Assembly: GCA_910584065.1 (NCBI GenBank)
Contig: CAJTZN010000043.1
Coordinates: 1-30,152, forward strand
Length of the DNA stretch: 30,152 nt
Source: an uncultured Eubacterium sp.
Lineage (GTDB): Bacteria > Bacillota > Clostridia > Lachnospirales > Lachnospiraceae
Direction of reading: 5' to 3'
Both the position numbers and the translations under genes were made by a program. Positions 6,538-15,304 of this stretch are shown here, piece after piece. Each line of letters opens with the position of its first letter. Position 1 is the first letter of the stretch. The notes under the pieces are model-generated. The model was not told the DNA's origin. It ran no database searches and saw only the letters and a program-made list of their open reading frames with translations.

Positions 6538-8511
6538 ATGAGCAGATATGATACGGCGGTGCGGTGTGCGCAGATAAGAAATCTGGTGGAAGAAAACCAG
6601 TATTTAAAAGCCATGGAAGAAATCGAAGATATGGATTATGAACAGATCCCTACCATATCTGATCTGTATTTATTTGCTGATGTTTTTTTGAGGGCGGAGA
6701 AGATGGACGCCGCGAAAGAACTGTATTATATCGCGTACCACAGGACGGCTTCGAGACCGGCCCTGTACCGTCTGCTCATGCTTGTGATCCGGATGGGGGA
6801 CATTGATGAGGCGAAGGAACTGTACCTTACGTATGAGATTATTGCCGGGATCACGCTGGACACTTATGAACTGCGGTATCGTCTGGCGAAGGCGTCCGGT
6901 GAACCGAGAGAGAAACTGATCGATATACTCGAGCAGTTAAAGAAGGACGAATATACAGAAGAGTGGGGATACCAGCTGGCGAGACTGTATGAACAGGAAG
7001 GCATGCGGGAACAGTGTATCAGGGAGTGTGAGGATCTTAAGTGCTGGTTCGGCTCGGGAACGATCGTGAATAAGGCGGAGAAATTGCGGGAAAGCTGCCT
7101 GAGTCCGCTGTGGCAAAAGCCTGTGAACGATGAGATCCCTGAGCCGGAAGAACCCGATCTGGAAGAAGTTTTTTCAGAAAAGCGGGTTCGTTTTGCGTAT
7201 GCGCCGGCACAGGTGGAGGATATACCGGTAGAAGCGGAGAATATTGTGCATAGTCCGGCCGCGCCGGATAAGGAAGCGGCAGTTACGGAGCCGGAACAGG
7301 AGCAGATGCAGAAGCAGGTACAAGTATCGGAGAAAACCATACCGTTCCGGCCAAAACGAGTGAGGGAAATGCTGGCTAAATCGGAAATGCCGGAAGTTTT
7401 GGCGGAGAAGCCGGGAATGCCGGAAGTTCCAGTGGAGAAGCCGGAAGTGCTGGGAATGCCAGAAGTTCCAGTGGAGAAGCCGGAAGTGCCGGAGAAGCCG
7501 GAAGTGCTGGGAATGCCAGAAGTTCCAGTGGAAAAGCCGGAAGTGCTGGGAATGCCAGTGAAGAAACCGGGAATGCCAGAAATGCCGGAAGTTCCAGCGG
7601 AGAAGCCGAAAATGCCAGAAGTTCCAGTGGAGAAAACGGAAAATCCCGAAAATCCCGAAATATCAGAAAAGAAGCCGGAAATGCCAAAAGAGGAAGTGGA
7701 GCCGGAAGAAAAAGGAACGGGATTTTTTCATCGGATTGTCAACTATTTTAAGGTCGACCTTGATATGTTTGACGACGAAGTTGTTTCCAACGAGGACATG
7801 GAAGCAATTGAAGATAAACTGAAACCGGAACCGCCTGTGCAGGAAGAGCATAAAATAAAAGAGGAACCCAAAGCGGAAAGAAGAAAACCGAGAGCACCGG
7901 CAGCAGTTTCCCTCGAAGCAGGGATTGAAGAAGCGGCGGCGGTCAGCCATCCGATCGAATCCCTGGAGGAAAAACTTCAGGAGATGGAAGAGCACCGCGA
8001 GGAAGTGCAGCCTTTGGAAGATGTCTCGGTGAAGAGCCACCCGCTCGGCGTATCTGCCCTGACAGAAGATATCGTAGAGGATGTATCGAAAAACGGCATT
8101 CGCTATAACACGCTGAAGGGTGTGATCTACAGGATTCACAGGGAAGAGGGGATGATCCATTTTGCGCTGACCGGAGGGACGCCCGGCATTTCTCTGGCGG
8201 TCGCCAAAAAACTGTTTAAGGAACTGCGGAAAATCAATTATTTTGAGGCAAGAAATATCGGAAAGATCTCGGCGGATAAATTGGATGCTATCAATCTGGA
8301 AGAATGGGCGGAAAAATTTATCGGCGGCTGCATGTATATCATGGAAGCGCCGTCCCTGTCGAATCAAAGCGTACAAAACCTGAGCGCCCTCATAGAAAAG
8401 TACGGCAGGCAGATCGTGCTCATTTTAGAGGGGAGTTATGATGAAATGGATAGTTTTCTGAACTATCATAAACAATTTGAACAGATGATTACATATAAAG
8501 TTAAATTGTGA
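6538..8511 (+). CDS. TPR-like protein with PEV-repeat linker and degenerate AAA+ domain
   Basis: This is a 657-residue cytosolic protein in three parts. Residues about 1-185 are helical repeats of TPR type, with paired helices such as AKELYYIAYHRTAS and AKELYLTYEIIAG. Residues about 190-470 are a low-complexity Pro/Glu/Val linker with 13-residue repeats. Residues about 530-657 resemble the core of CbbX/SpoVK-family AAA+ ATPases: TGGTPGISLAVAKKLFKEL aligns with TGNPGTGKTTVAR, GGCMYIMEAPSLS with GGVLFIDEAYSL, and IVLILEGSYDEMDSFL with the LVVIVAGY.EEM..FL sensor-1 segment. The Walker A Lys becomes Ser552 and the Walker B Asp becomes Met602, so ATP hydrolysis is not expected. The chain ends right after the sensor region and lacks the lid. 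The ribosome binding site is weak (GAGG). It is the second gene after the CNBD-type protein, so the two products may act together. Function unknown. Confidence 0.85.
   Translation: MSRYDTAVRCAQIRNLVEENQYLKAMEEIEDMDYEQIPTISDLYLFADVFLRAEKMDAAKELYYIAYHRTASRPALYRLLMLVIRMGDIDEAKELYLTYEIIAGITLDTYELRYRLAKASGEPREKLIDILEQLKKDEYTEEWGYQLARLYEQEGMREQCIRECEDLKCWFGSGTIVNKAEKLRESCLSPLWQKPVNDEIPEPEEPDLEEVFSEKRVRFAYAPAQVEDIPVEAENIVHSPAAPDKEAAVTEPEQEQMQKQVQVSEKTIPFRPKRVREMLAKSEMPEVLAEKPGMPEVPVEKPEVLGMPEVPVEKPEVPEKPEVLGMPEVPVEKPEVLGMPVKKPGMPEMPEVPAEKPKMPEVPVEKTENPENPEISEKKPEMPKEEVEPEEKGTGFFHRIVNYFKVDLDMFDDEVVSNEDMEAIEDKLKPEPPVQEEHKIKEEPKAERRKPRAPAAVSLEAGIEEAAAVSHPIESLEEKLQEMEEHREEVQPLEDVSVKSHPLGVSALTEDIVEDVSKNGIRYNTLKGVIYRIHREEGMIHFALTGGTPGISLAVAKKLFKELRKINYFEARNIGKISADKLDAINLEEWAEKFIGGCMYIMEAPSLSNQSVQNLSALIEKYGRQIVLILEGSYDEMDSFLNYHKQFEQMITYKVKL
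7384..7700 (+). repeat. In-frame 39-bp degenerate repeats coding a MPEVPVEKPEV linker
   Basis: The linker is built from repeats of roughly GMPEVPVEKPEVL (13 residues, 39 bp) with shorter interspersed units (KPGMPE, EKPEV). Copies at about 7417-7455, 7456-7494 and 7510-7548 are nearly identical at the DNA level, pointing to recent expansion by slippage or recombination. Copy number is likely to vary between strains. Confidence 0.85.
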
Positions 8512-8553
8512 CATTAAAAAGCTGAGAGTTAGTGTGGAAAGGAAGGATCAAAT

Positions 8554-9120
8554 ATGGATAAACAGGAATGGAAGCCGGGAAATATGCTCTATCCGGTGCC
8601 GGTTGTAATGGTGAGCTGCGGCAGGGAAGGGGAAAAGCCCAATATTGTAACAGTGGCGTGGACGGGGACGATCTGTTCCGACCCGGCCATGGTTTCGATA
8701 TCGGTACGGCCGGAACGTTATTCGTATGATATGATAAAAGAGACCGGGGAGTTTGTGATCAACCTGACGACGCGTGAACTTACGAGAGCCACCGACTGGT
8801 GCGGCGTGAAGTCCGGCCGTGATGTGGATAAATTCCGTGAAATGGGCCTCACGGCGCAGAAGGCGTGCCATCTCGACCACGCTCCGATCATCGCGGAGAG
8901 TCCGGTAAACCTGGAGTGCAAGGTCAGGGACATCCAGGAACTCGGCTCGCACCATATGTTTATCGCGGAAGTGGTCGGCGTGCAGGTGAGCGGGGATTAT
9001 ATGGATGAAAGCGGGAAGTTCGACCTAAACAGTACGGATCTGGTCGCGTATTCCCACGGTGAATATTTTGTTTTAGGGGAAAAAATTGGCAAGTTTGGAT
9101 ATTCCGTAAAAAAATCATAA
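8554..9120 (+). CDS. Flavin reductase-like FMN-binding protein
   Basis: This 188-residue protein belongs to the flavin-reductase/flavoredoxin split-barrel family, cytosolic enzymes that bind FMN and transfer electrons from reduced carriers. Typical features are PVPVVMVSCGREGEKPNIVTVAW near the N-terminus, the SVRPERYSYDMIKETGEFVINL segment, and the late LGSHHMFIAEVVGVQV strand. The ribosome binding site GGAAGG is upstream of the ATG. It starts 42 bp after the pseudo-AAA+ gene on the same strand, so it may be transcribed from that operon; no strong promoter was seen in the gap. The specific electron donor and substrate cannot be read from the sequence. Confidence 0.88.
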   Translation: MDKQEWKPGNMLYPVPVVMVSCGREGEKPNIVTVAWTGTICSDPAMVSISVRPERYSYDMIKETGEFVINLTTRELTRATDWCGVKSGRDVDKFREMGLTAQKACHLDHAPIIAESPVNLECKVRDIQELGSHHMFIAEVVGVQVSGDYMDESGKFDLNSTDLVAYSHGEYFVLGEKIGKFGYSVKKS

Positions 9121-9152
9121 TATATTTGTAACAACTGTTATAAAAATATCAT

Positions 9153-9180
9153 TTTACAAAATCGGCATATGTGATATACT
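9153..9180 (+). promoter_or_regulatory. Probable sigma-A promoter of murA
   Basis: TTTACA (9153-9158), a 16-bp spacer and TATACT (9175-9180), with a TG one base ahead of the -10 (extended -10). It lies about 50 bp upstream of murA. A short inverted repeat, TAACA-AC-TGTTA (9129-9140), precedes it and may be chance. Confidence 0.7.
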
Positions 9181-9230
9181 ATAAAAGTATTGCGTACTTT
9201 GATGAAATCGTATAGATGGAGAATGATACT

Positions 9231-10535
9231 ATGATTATGAAACAATATATTATAAAAGGCGGAAATCCGCTGTATGGAGAAGTCAATATCGGGGGAGCCA
9301 AGAATGCAGCCCTGGGGATCATTGTGGCAGCCATTATGGCAAATGAACCGGTTACGATTGAAAATCTCCCCGACGTGGATGATGTAAAAGTGCTGTTGGA
9401 GGCGATCGAAGGGATAGGCGCGATCGTAGAGCGGCTCGACCGGCATACGGTGCGCATCAACGGCGCGCTCATCAATGATGTGAATGTGGATGATGATTTT
9501 ATACGGAAGATCCGCGGCTCCTATTATCTCGTGGGGGCGCTGCTCGGCAAATATAAGAAGGCCATCGTTGCGCTTCCGGGAGGATGCCAGATCGGAAGCC
9601 GTCCGATCGACCAGCACTTAAAAGGATTTGAGCAGCTGGGAGCCAGGGTGACGATACACAATGGTAAGATCGACGCGTTCGCGGAGCGACTGACGGGCAG
9701 CCATATTTATCTGGACTGTCCGAGCGTGGGAGCGACCATCAATATCATGATGGCTTCCTGTATGGCCGAGGGGAAGACGGTCATTGAGAACCCGGCAAAA
9801 GAGCCGCATATTGTCGATGTGGCGAACTTTTTAAACAGCATGGGGGCGAATATCAAAGGCGCCGGAACGGATACGATCCGCATCAGGGGCGTGGAGAGCC
9901 TGCACGGAAGCGAATACTCCATTATCCCGGATCAGATCGAAGCGGGCACGTATATGATCGCTGCCGCGGCGACCGGTGGGGACGTGTATATCAAAAACGT
10001 GATCCCCAAGCATCTCGAGGCGATCACGGCGAAGCTGATCGAGATTGGCTCGAAAGTGGAGGAATACGATGACTGTGTGCGGGTTTATTCAGATAAAAGG
10101 CTTGGCTATGCCAATGTCAAAACGATGCCGTATCCCGGTTTTCCCACTGATATGCAGCCGCAGATGACGACGCTGCTCGCTCTCTCGGAAGGCGTGAGTA
10201 TCGTAACGGAAACGATTTTTGAATCCCGGCTGAAATACATCAGTGAGCTGCGCAGGATGGGAGCCAATATAAATGTGGAAGGAAATGCGGCCATCATAAC
10301 CGGTGTGGAACAATTTACCGGTGCGACGGTCAGCGCCCCGGATCTGAGGGCGGGCGCCGCGCTTGTTATCGCCGGTCTCGCCGCGCAGGGATTTACGGTC
10401 GTGGAACAGATCCATTACATTGAGCGGGGATATGAGAATTTTGAGGAAAAATTGCGTGGACTTGGTGCCGTCATAGAAAAAATGGACGCCGATGATGAGA
10501 GGGCACAGCAGAAGTTCAGGCTGAAAGTAGGATAA
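9231..10535 (+). CDS. murA: UDP-N-acetylglucosamine 1-carboxyvinyltransferase
   Basis: This enzyme catalyses the first committed step of peptidoglycan synthesis, transfer of enolpyruvate from PEP to UDP-GlcNAc. The sequence has the N-terminal GGAKNAALG motif with the Lys-Asn pair. The GGCQIGSRPIDQH loop carries the catalytic and fosfomycin-target Cys (about residue 119). It also has DQIEAGTYMIAAAATGG and the C-terminal DLRAGAALVIAGLAAQG. Length (about 434 aa) is usual. I chose ATG 9231 rather than 9216: GGAG at 9218-9221 is well placed for 9231, and nothing precedes 9216. ATG 9237 is also possible. Firmicutes often have two MurA paralogues; which one this is cannot be told here. Confidence 0.96.
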   Translation: MIMKQYIIKGGNPLYGEVNIGGAKNAALGIIVAAIMANEPVTIENLPDVDDVKVLLEAIEGIGAIVERLDRHTVRINGALINDVNVDDDFIRKIRGSYYLVGALLGKYKKAIVALPGGCQIGSRPIDQHLKGFEQLGARVTIHNGKIDAFAERLTGSHIYLDCPSVGATINIMMASCMAEGKTVIENPAKEPHIVDVANFLNSMGANIKGAGTDTIRIRGVESLHGSEYSIIPDQIEAGTYMIAAAATGGDVYIKNVIPKHLEAITAKLIEIGSKVEEYDDCVRVYSDKRLGYANVKTMPYPGFPTDMQPQMTTLLALSEGVSIVTETIFESRLKYISELRRMGANINVEGNAAIITGVEQFTGATVSAPDLRAGAALVIAGLAAQGFTVVEQIHYIERGYENFEEKLRGLGAVIEKMDADDERAQQKFRLKVG

Positions 10536-10539
10536 AGAC

Positions 10540-10579
10540 ATATGGTATGGTTCGGGGAAGGATGCCCGGGCCATATTTT
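10540..10579 (+). terminator. Weak hairpin between murA and the MoxR gene
   Basis: ATATGG (10540-10545) pairs with CCATAT (10571-10576), with an inner CGGG/CCCG pairing, and is followed by TTTC. The T-tract is poor, so it may only attenuate transcription between murA and the downstream module. Confidence 0.35.
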
Positions 10580-10602
10580 CGCAGGCGCGAATGGAGGATA
10601 CT

Positions 10603-11529
10603 ATGGATGGTAAAGTACAGGAAATATTGAACGAGGTAGGGAAGGTGATCCGTGGAAAGGATGAGGCGATCAGCCTTGTGCTCACGGCCATTCTTGCCAG
10701 AGGACACATTTTGATCGAGGATATACCGGGGGTCGGAAAGACGACGCTCGCGGTCTCGTTTTCCCGGGCGATGGAACTCACGGAGCGCCGTCTCCAGTTT
10801 ACGCCGGATGTGCTGCCGAGCGATGTCGTGGGATTTAATATGCTCGATGCGGACGGTGAGATGCAGTACAAGCCGGGGGCGATCTTGTGCAACCTTCTTC
10901 TGGCTGACGAGATCAACCGTACATCGACGAAAACGCAGTCGGCGCTTTTGGAAGTCATGGAGGAAGGACAGGTGACGGTAGATGGTGTGACGAGACAGCT
11001 GCCGAATCCGTTTATCGTCGTGGCAACGCAGAATCCGGTGGGATCGGCGGGAACGCAGATGCTGCCCGAGTCCCAGCTCGACCGTTTTATGATCCGCATC
11101 TCGATGGGGTATCCGGCGATGGAAGAGGAGATGCGTCTGATCAAGGAGCGCCAGGAGATCAACCCGCTGGATTACATACAGGAGATCATTACGAAACGGG
11201 AACTTTTGGAGATGCAGAAACAGGTGCACTCTGTTTTTGTGGACGACAAAGTGCTGAAATATCTGTCCAAGATCATCGACGCCACGAGAAACCACTCGAT
11301 GCTCGCGCTTGGCGTGAGTCCCAGGGGAACGCTGGCCTTTGTCGATATGTCAAAAGGACACGCGTTTATGCAGGGCAGGAATTATGTGCTTCCGGAGGAC
11401 GTAAAAAAGGTGGCGAAAGCGGTGCTGGCACACCGTCTCCTGCTAAACGGAAAGGCAAGGATGAGCCATACGACAGCGGAAGATATTGTGGATGAAATTG
11501 TCGAGAAGATCCCCACACCGAAATTGTAA
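10603..11529 (+). CDS. MoxR-family AAA+ ATPase
   Basis: This is a chaperone-like AAA+ ATPase of about 308 residues. Walker A is IPGVGKTTLA and Walker B is LLLADEINRT. The ATQNPVGSAGTQMLPESQLD stretch (sensor 1 and arginine-finger region) is typical of MoxR, as is the C-terminal GVSPRGTLAFVDMSKGHA lid segment. All ATPase residues look intact. ATG 10603 is preferred because GGAGG lies at 10593-10597; the in-frame ATG at 10591 overlaps that site and has none of its own. It heads a three-gene module with a DUF58 protein and a transglutaminase-like membrane protein, a widespread arrangement thought to act in envelope or protein-complex maturation. The precise role here is unknown. Confidence 0.93.
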   Translation: MDGKVQEILNEVGKVIRGKDEAISLVLTAILARGHILIEDIPGVGKTTLAVSFSRAMELTERRLQFTPDVLPSDVVGFNMLDADGEMQYKPGAILCNLLLADEINRTSTKTQSALLEVMEEGQVTVDGVTRQLPNPFIVVATQNPVGSAGTQMLPESQLDRFMIRISMGYPAMEEEMRLIKERQEINPLDYIQEIITKRELLEMQKQVHSVFVDDKVLKYLSKIIDATRNHSMLALGVSPRGTLAFVDMSKGHAFMQGRNYVLPEDVKKVAKAVLAHRLLLNGKARMSHTTAEDIVDEIVEKIPTPKL

Positions 11530-11586
11530 CATTCGCTCAGAAGGCAGGGCAGCCTGTTTAGAACGTGCGGTTAGGGGGATGGACAT

Positions 11587-12684
11587 ATGACAATGGGTAC
11601 ATTGATTTACATATTAATATTGATAACCGGTCTTCTCGTGTCCGTCATCTGCCTGTCCTATGGAACAGTGGCCCTCATGGGAGCGCTTATTATCGTACCG
11701 CTTTTTATGCTGGCGTTCCTCATTATCATGCGACTGCGGGTGAACGTGGACGTGGGCTGCAAAAACCCGGTGGCAGAAAAGGATTCGATGGAGAAGCCGG
11801 CGAGAGTGACGATCGCCCTTATGGTAGAAAATACGGGGAAATGGCTTCCAGTCTCCAAAGGGCTTGTTTGGGTGCGCTACAAAAATACATTTTCCGGGGA
11901 AAAGGGGAAAATGAAGGTGCGCTTTTCAGTCGATACCGGAAAGAAGCGGGGACGCCGCATCCCGGTCGTCATCCGGCACTGTGGAAATGTTTCGATCAAA
12001 GTGGAAAAAGTGAAAATATACGATTACCTGAATTTGTTTGCCACGACAGTCGGCAAGGATTTTGAAACACAGGACGTCCTTGTCATGCCGCCGATCAAAG
12101 AGATCTATCTGGGGAGGGACCGCTGGTATAACGAGACAAATGAGGACAGCGACCGCTTTTCCTTGTACAAAAAAGGCGACGATCCATCGGAAATTTTCGA
12201 CATCCGGGATTTTAAGGATGGGGACCGGATCCAGCGCATCCACTGGAAGCTGAGCAGCAAGACCGGACACTATATGGTAAAGGATGGAAGCCTCCCACTG
12301 GCAAAGGCAATCTACATCTTTGTGGATCTGTGCGCGGCGACGTGTGAGGAAGCAGACCTGCTCGTTCAGGGGATTTACTCGATCTCCATGCAGCTGATGG
12401 AACAGGGCGTGCCGCAGAATTATATCTGGTATGACAATAAAAACGACATCATACAGGAGTGTCTGATCGAACACGAGGAAGAATTGTTCTGGATGTTTGA
12501 GGATCTGTTTAAGTGCCAGAAAACGACTGATCCGGGAGAATTGATCCGCGCCTATATGGAATGGGAAGAAGGAAGGCCGAAAGAGACAGGACTCTATCTG
12601 ACGGTAGCGGAACACTCGGAGTCGGAATTAAACGCATTAGGAGTAACGGAATTACTGATGATAGATCTGCGCGATGAACAGTGA
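11587..12684 (+). CDS. DUF58 domain membrane protein
   Basis: This 365-residue protein has two closely spaced N-terminal membrane segments (about residues 5-25 and 27-48) followed by a cytosolic domain. The DUF58 signature is seen as DIRDFKDGDRIQRIHWKLSSK around residues 200-225. The later IYIFVDLC strand begins a von Willebrand A-like fold. The ribosome binding site AGGGGGATGG lies just upstream of the ATG. It follows the MoxR gene by 57 bp and precedes the transglutaminase-like gene by 13 bp, so the three are almost certainly one operon. DUF58 proteins are regular genetic partners of MoxR ATPases; a biochemical role is not established. Confidence 0.9.
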   Translation: MTMGTLIYILILITGLLVSVICLSYGTVALMGALIIVPLFMLAFLIIMRLRVNVDVGCKNPVAEKDSMEKPARVTIALMVENTGKWLPVSKGLVWVRYKNTFSGEKGKMKVRFSVDTGKKRGRRIPVVIRHCGNVSIKVEKVKIYDYLNLFATTVGKDFETQDVLVMPPIKEIYLGRDRWYNETNEDSDRFSLYKKGDDPSEIFDIRDFKDGDRIQRIHWKLSSKTGHYMVKDGSLPLAKAIYIFVDLCAATCEEADLLVQGIYSISMQLMEQGVPQNYIWYDNKNDIIQECLIEHEEELFWMFEDLFKCQKTTDPGELIRAYMEWEEGRPKETGLYLTVAEHSESELNALGVTELLMIDLRDEQ

Positions 12685-12697
12685 GGGAGGTGCCCGG

Positions 12698-15253
12698 ATG
12701 AAAACGAGCAAATTCACGAATGTAATATTGGAGATCAGCCAGGTACTCCTGGTTTTTCTTGGTGTGTATTCGGCGATCATGTGCGCGGCACTGAGCCTTT
12801 CCCTGCCCGTGGCCCGTTTTGTCACGATGGTTGTCATACTGGGAGTTTCCTTTTTGTTTTACGGCCTGTTCACGGTTTTGGAGACATTCCCTCACGGAAA
12901 ATTGTATGGTCTCCTGGGGATCAGCGCGTTTGCGGTCGTCGTCGTCGTCCGTTTTCGCAGCGTGGTGCAGAAGGGAACGGTAACGATCATCAATACGTAT
13001 CTCAAAGAATTTATGAGTTACACGGACAATGAGGTAACGCTGCTGAGTAATCGAGGGTTTGAGCAGGAGACGGCGAGCGTTGAATATTGCACGACACTTG
13101 TAGTGATTTTGCTGGCAGCATACCTGACGGCTCTGATCAGCAGCTGCTTTTACCGCAAGAGAAGATCCTCCGTTTACGTGGCGGCTACTGTCTGGTTTTT
13201 CCTCGTTCCGCTTACCGTGGGTAAGATCGGTTATTTTTCAAATGTTGTTACCTATCTGTTCGTGACGATCGCTGTTATCGGTACCCGTTTCCTGCGGTTT
13301 GACACGACGGATAAGCGCATGCGCCAGAAGTTGTCGCTCGTGCTTCTTTTCGTCGGCCTGGTGGCAGGGACGCTGACGTATGTGATCGTTCCGCCGGGCC
13401 GCTATGACAGCCATTTGAATGACATCGTGGAAGTGAAAAATTCCGCTCTGGCTTTTACGACCTGGAGCCGGGAGGATTTCCTTACATGGATGAAGGAATA
13501 TTTCAGTGGCGATGCTTTGGAGTATGGCAAAATAGGGCGGAAGAACCAGGTCAACCGTTCGGGCAGGACACTGATGAAGATCAATGGTAATTTTGACGCG
13601 AGCCACGGCATGTACCTGAAAGGATATACCGGCGCCAGATATGAACAGAACCGCTGGCACCAGGTGAAAGATGAGCAGTACGAGAGTGAATTGTCGGACC
13701 TGTCGGCCGACGGCCTGTCGCTCGATAACTGGCATGTGACGCTGCGCAATCAGATCGGCGAGAGCCAGACCACTGAAAACAGCAGTCTGTGGCAGACTGG
13801 GAAAATAGCGATAAAGAATCTGGCGTTCGGTTTTGGAAATTACGCTGTTCCCTATTATCCATCGACTTCTTTTTTTTCGGAAGGCGGGCGGACGACGGTG
13901 GCGGTGCCCGGTGTGCAGTACGAGGTGGAGTATCTGCCGGTCATGTACTATGAGATGCGGAGAGGGCTGATCGCGGACAAGTATAACCTGGCCGACAATG
14001 ACTATTGGACAGGCAGTCAGGAAAACCGGGATCGGTTGACCGCGTTTGCAAAAAAATATTATACGGGCGTGCCCGGAGCGGACGAACAAAGTACGGACTC
14101 ATCGGGCGCGGGCATGACAGAAGAATTGTCGCAGGTTTTGCAGGAATACAAAGCATACCTCAACTCACAGAACGGTCTTCTGGATAAATTCAACGAGGGT
14201 TCGGCTTCTTTATACGAAGTAGTGGAGGAAACGCGGAACTTTATCATGAAGGATACCGAGTATACGCTGTCTCCGGGAAAGACGCCGAAAGATAAGGACG
14301 CCGTCGTCTATTTCCTGAAAGAGAACAAAAAGGGGTACAATTCCCACTACGCGACGGCCGCGGCTGTTCTGCTGCAGGGGATTGGAGTGCCGGCACGCTA
14401 TGTGGAAGGGCTGTACATCAGTAAGGAGAGGCTGGCGGACACGTCGGAGCCGGGGCAGGAAGTAACGGTGACAGATAAGGATATCCACGCCTGGGTTGAG
14501 GTATATCAGGAGAATTACGGCTTCCTTCCGCTTGAATTTACGCCTGGCATGGGGGATGAAGATGCGGATCACTCGCCGGTAACTGACGAGGAAAGTGAAC
14601 AGGGAGAAAATGGGGGCGAGGGAGGAAATGGAGAAGAAGGAGGTTCCAGTGACGGCGCGCATCCGGATGAGGCGGCCGTGACACCGGAACCGGAAGATGA
14701 CATGACGTTTGAAAATATCGAGAGCGATAACTATAACCGCGAGGACCAGTATGAGGACGAGGAACCGCAGGTGGAGAGCGGCGGGCTGGATGAGGCCTCT
14801 CCGGACGATGCAGAAGGCGGAAAAAGCGGCACGTCGTGGAAGAACATTCTGGCAGCGGTCGCGATAGGACTTGTTTTACTCGTTGTGGCTGCGGAAGCGC
14901 AGCGCCGGATCCGAATCGTCCTGCTGAAAAAACGCATGAGGAAGAAAACGCTGCGCAGGCAGATCATCGCGTATTACCGCCATATGGAAAAGGCGCTCAT
15001 TCACAAGGGCATCCGTTACCGCGGGCAGAGCGTGGATGAATACGCCGGACAGATCGCGCAGGCGTACGGCATGGAGAAAGTAGTAGTGGAGCCATTTGTT
15101 TCGATGGTATTTTGCGCAAGTTTCAGTTATGAAAAATTTGATAAGGAACAGATCGCGGAATTCCAGACGTCGTACCGGAGCATCCGGCACAAAGTGTACG
15201 AAGGCGTGAAAGGAATCGGTAAATTGTATTATATGTATATTTTGTGCATATAG
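12698..15253 (+). CDS. Membrane transglutaminase-like protein lacking the catalytic Cys
   Basis: This is an 851-residue membrane protein. About six or seven transmembrane helices occupy residues 1-235. A large external region follows, with a transglutaminase core at about residues 510-620, then an acidic Gly/Glu-rich linker (about 625-700), one more membrane helix (near 715-735) and a basic cytosolic tail, as in TgpA/DUF4129-type proteins. The core aligns well (KKGYNSHYATAAAVLLQGIG; PARYVEG; DIHAWVEVY). However, the position normally holding the nucleophilic Cys (GYC-x-H-Y/F-A) is Asn548, and the third triad residue is Glu613 in LEFTPG instead of Asp. The triad His597 is kept. Cross-linking or peptidase activity is therefore unlikely; a binding or scaffold role is more plausible. 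GAGGGAGG precedes ATG 12698, so the in-frame ATG at 12674 is not used. Last gene of the MoxR-DUF58 operon. Confidence 0.9.
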   Translation: MKTSKFTNVILEISQVLLVFLGVYSAIMCAALSLSLPVARFVTMVVILGVSFLFYGLFTVLETFPHGKLYGLLGISAFAVVVVVRFRSVVQKGTVTIINTYLKEFMSYTDNEVTLLSNRGFEQETASVEYCTTLVVILLAAYLTALISSCFYRKRRSSVYVAATVWFFLVPLTVGKIGYFSNVVTYLFVTIAVIGTRFLRFDTTDKRMRQKLSLVLLFVGLVAGTLTYVIVPPGRYDSHLNDIVEVKNSALAFTTWSREDFLTWMKEYFSGDALEYGKIGRKNQVNRSGRTLMKINGNFDASHGMYLKGYTGARYEQNRWHQVKDEQYESELSDLSADGLSLDNWHVTLRNQIGESQTTENSSLWQTGKIAIKNLAFGFGNYAVPYYPSTSFFSEGGRTTVAVPGVQYEVEYLPVMYYEMRRGLIADKYNLADNDYWTGSQENRDRLTAFAKKYYTGVPGADEQSTDSSGAGMTEELSQVLQEYKAYLNSQNGLLDKFNEGSASLYEVVEETRNFIMKDTEYTLSPGKTPKDKDAVVYFLKENKKGYNSHYATAAAVLLQGIGVPARYVEGLYISKERLADTSEPGQEVTVTDKDIHAWVEVYQENYGFLPLEFTPGMGDEDADHSPVTDEESEQGENGGEGGNGEEGGSSDGAHPDEAAVTPEPEDDMTFENIESDNYNREDQYEDEEPQVESGGLDEASPDDAEGGKSGTSWKNILAAVAIGLVLLVVAAEAQRRIRIVLLKKRMRKKTLRRQIIAYYRHMEKALIHKGIRYRGQSVDEYAGQIAQAYGMEKVVVEPFVSMVFCASFSYEKFDKEQIAEFQTSYRSIRHKVYEGVKGIGKLYYMYILCI

Positions 15254-15304
15254 AGATGCAGTCGGGGCGGCTGGCGTATAGGCAGGGCCGTCCCCAATAA
15301 AAAG

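Noticed and set aside
9216..9230. Upstream start for murA
   Set aside because: There is no ribosome binding site before 9216, while GGAG is correctly placed for 9231.
10089..11295. Long open frames on the minus strand (357 and 259 codons) opposite murA and the MoxR gene
   Set aside because: They lie antisense to well-recognised genes, have no family features and arise from the codon bias of the real genes.
13238..14089. 283-codon minus-strand frame opposite the transglutaminase gene
   Set aside because: Shadow of a gene with clear domains; the composition is that of a complement frame.
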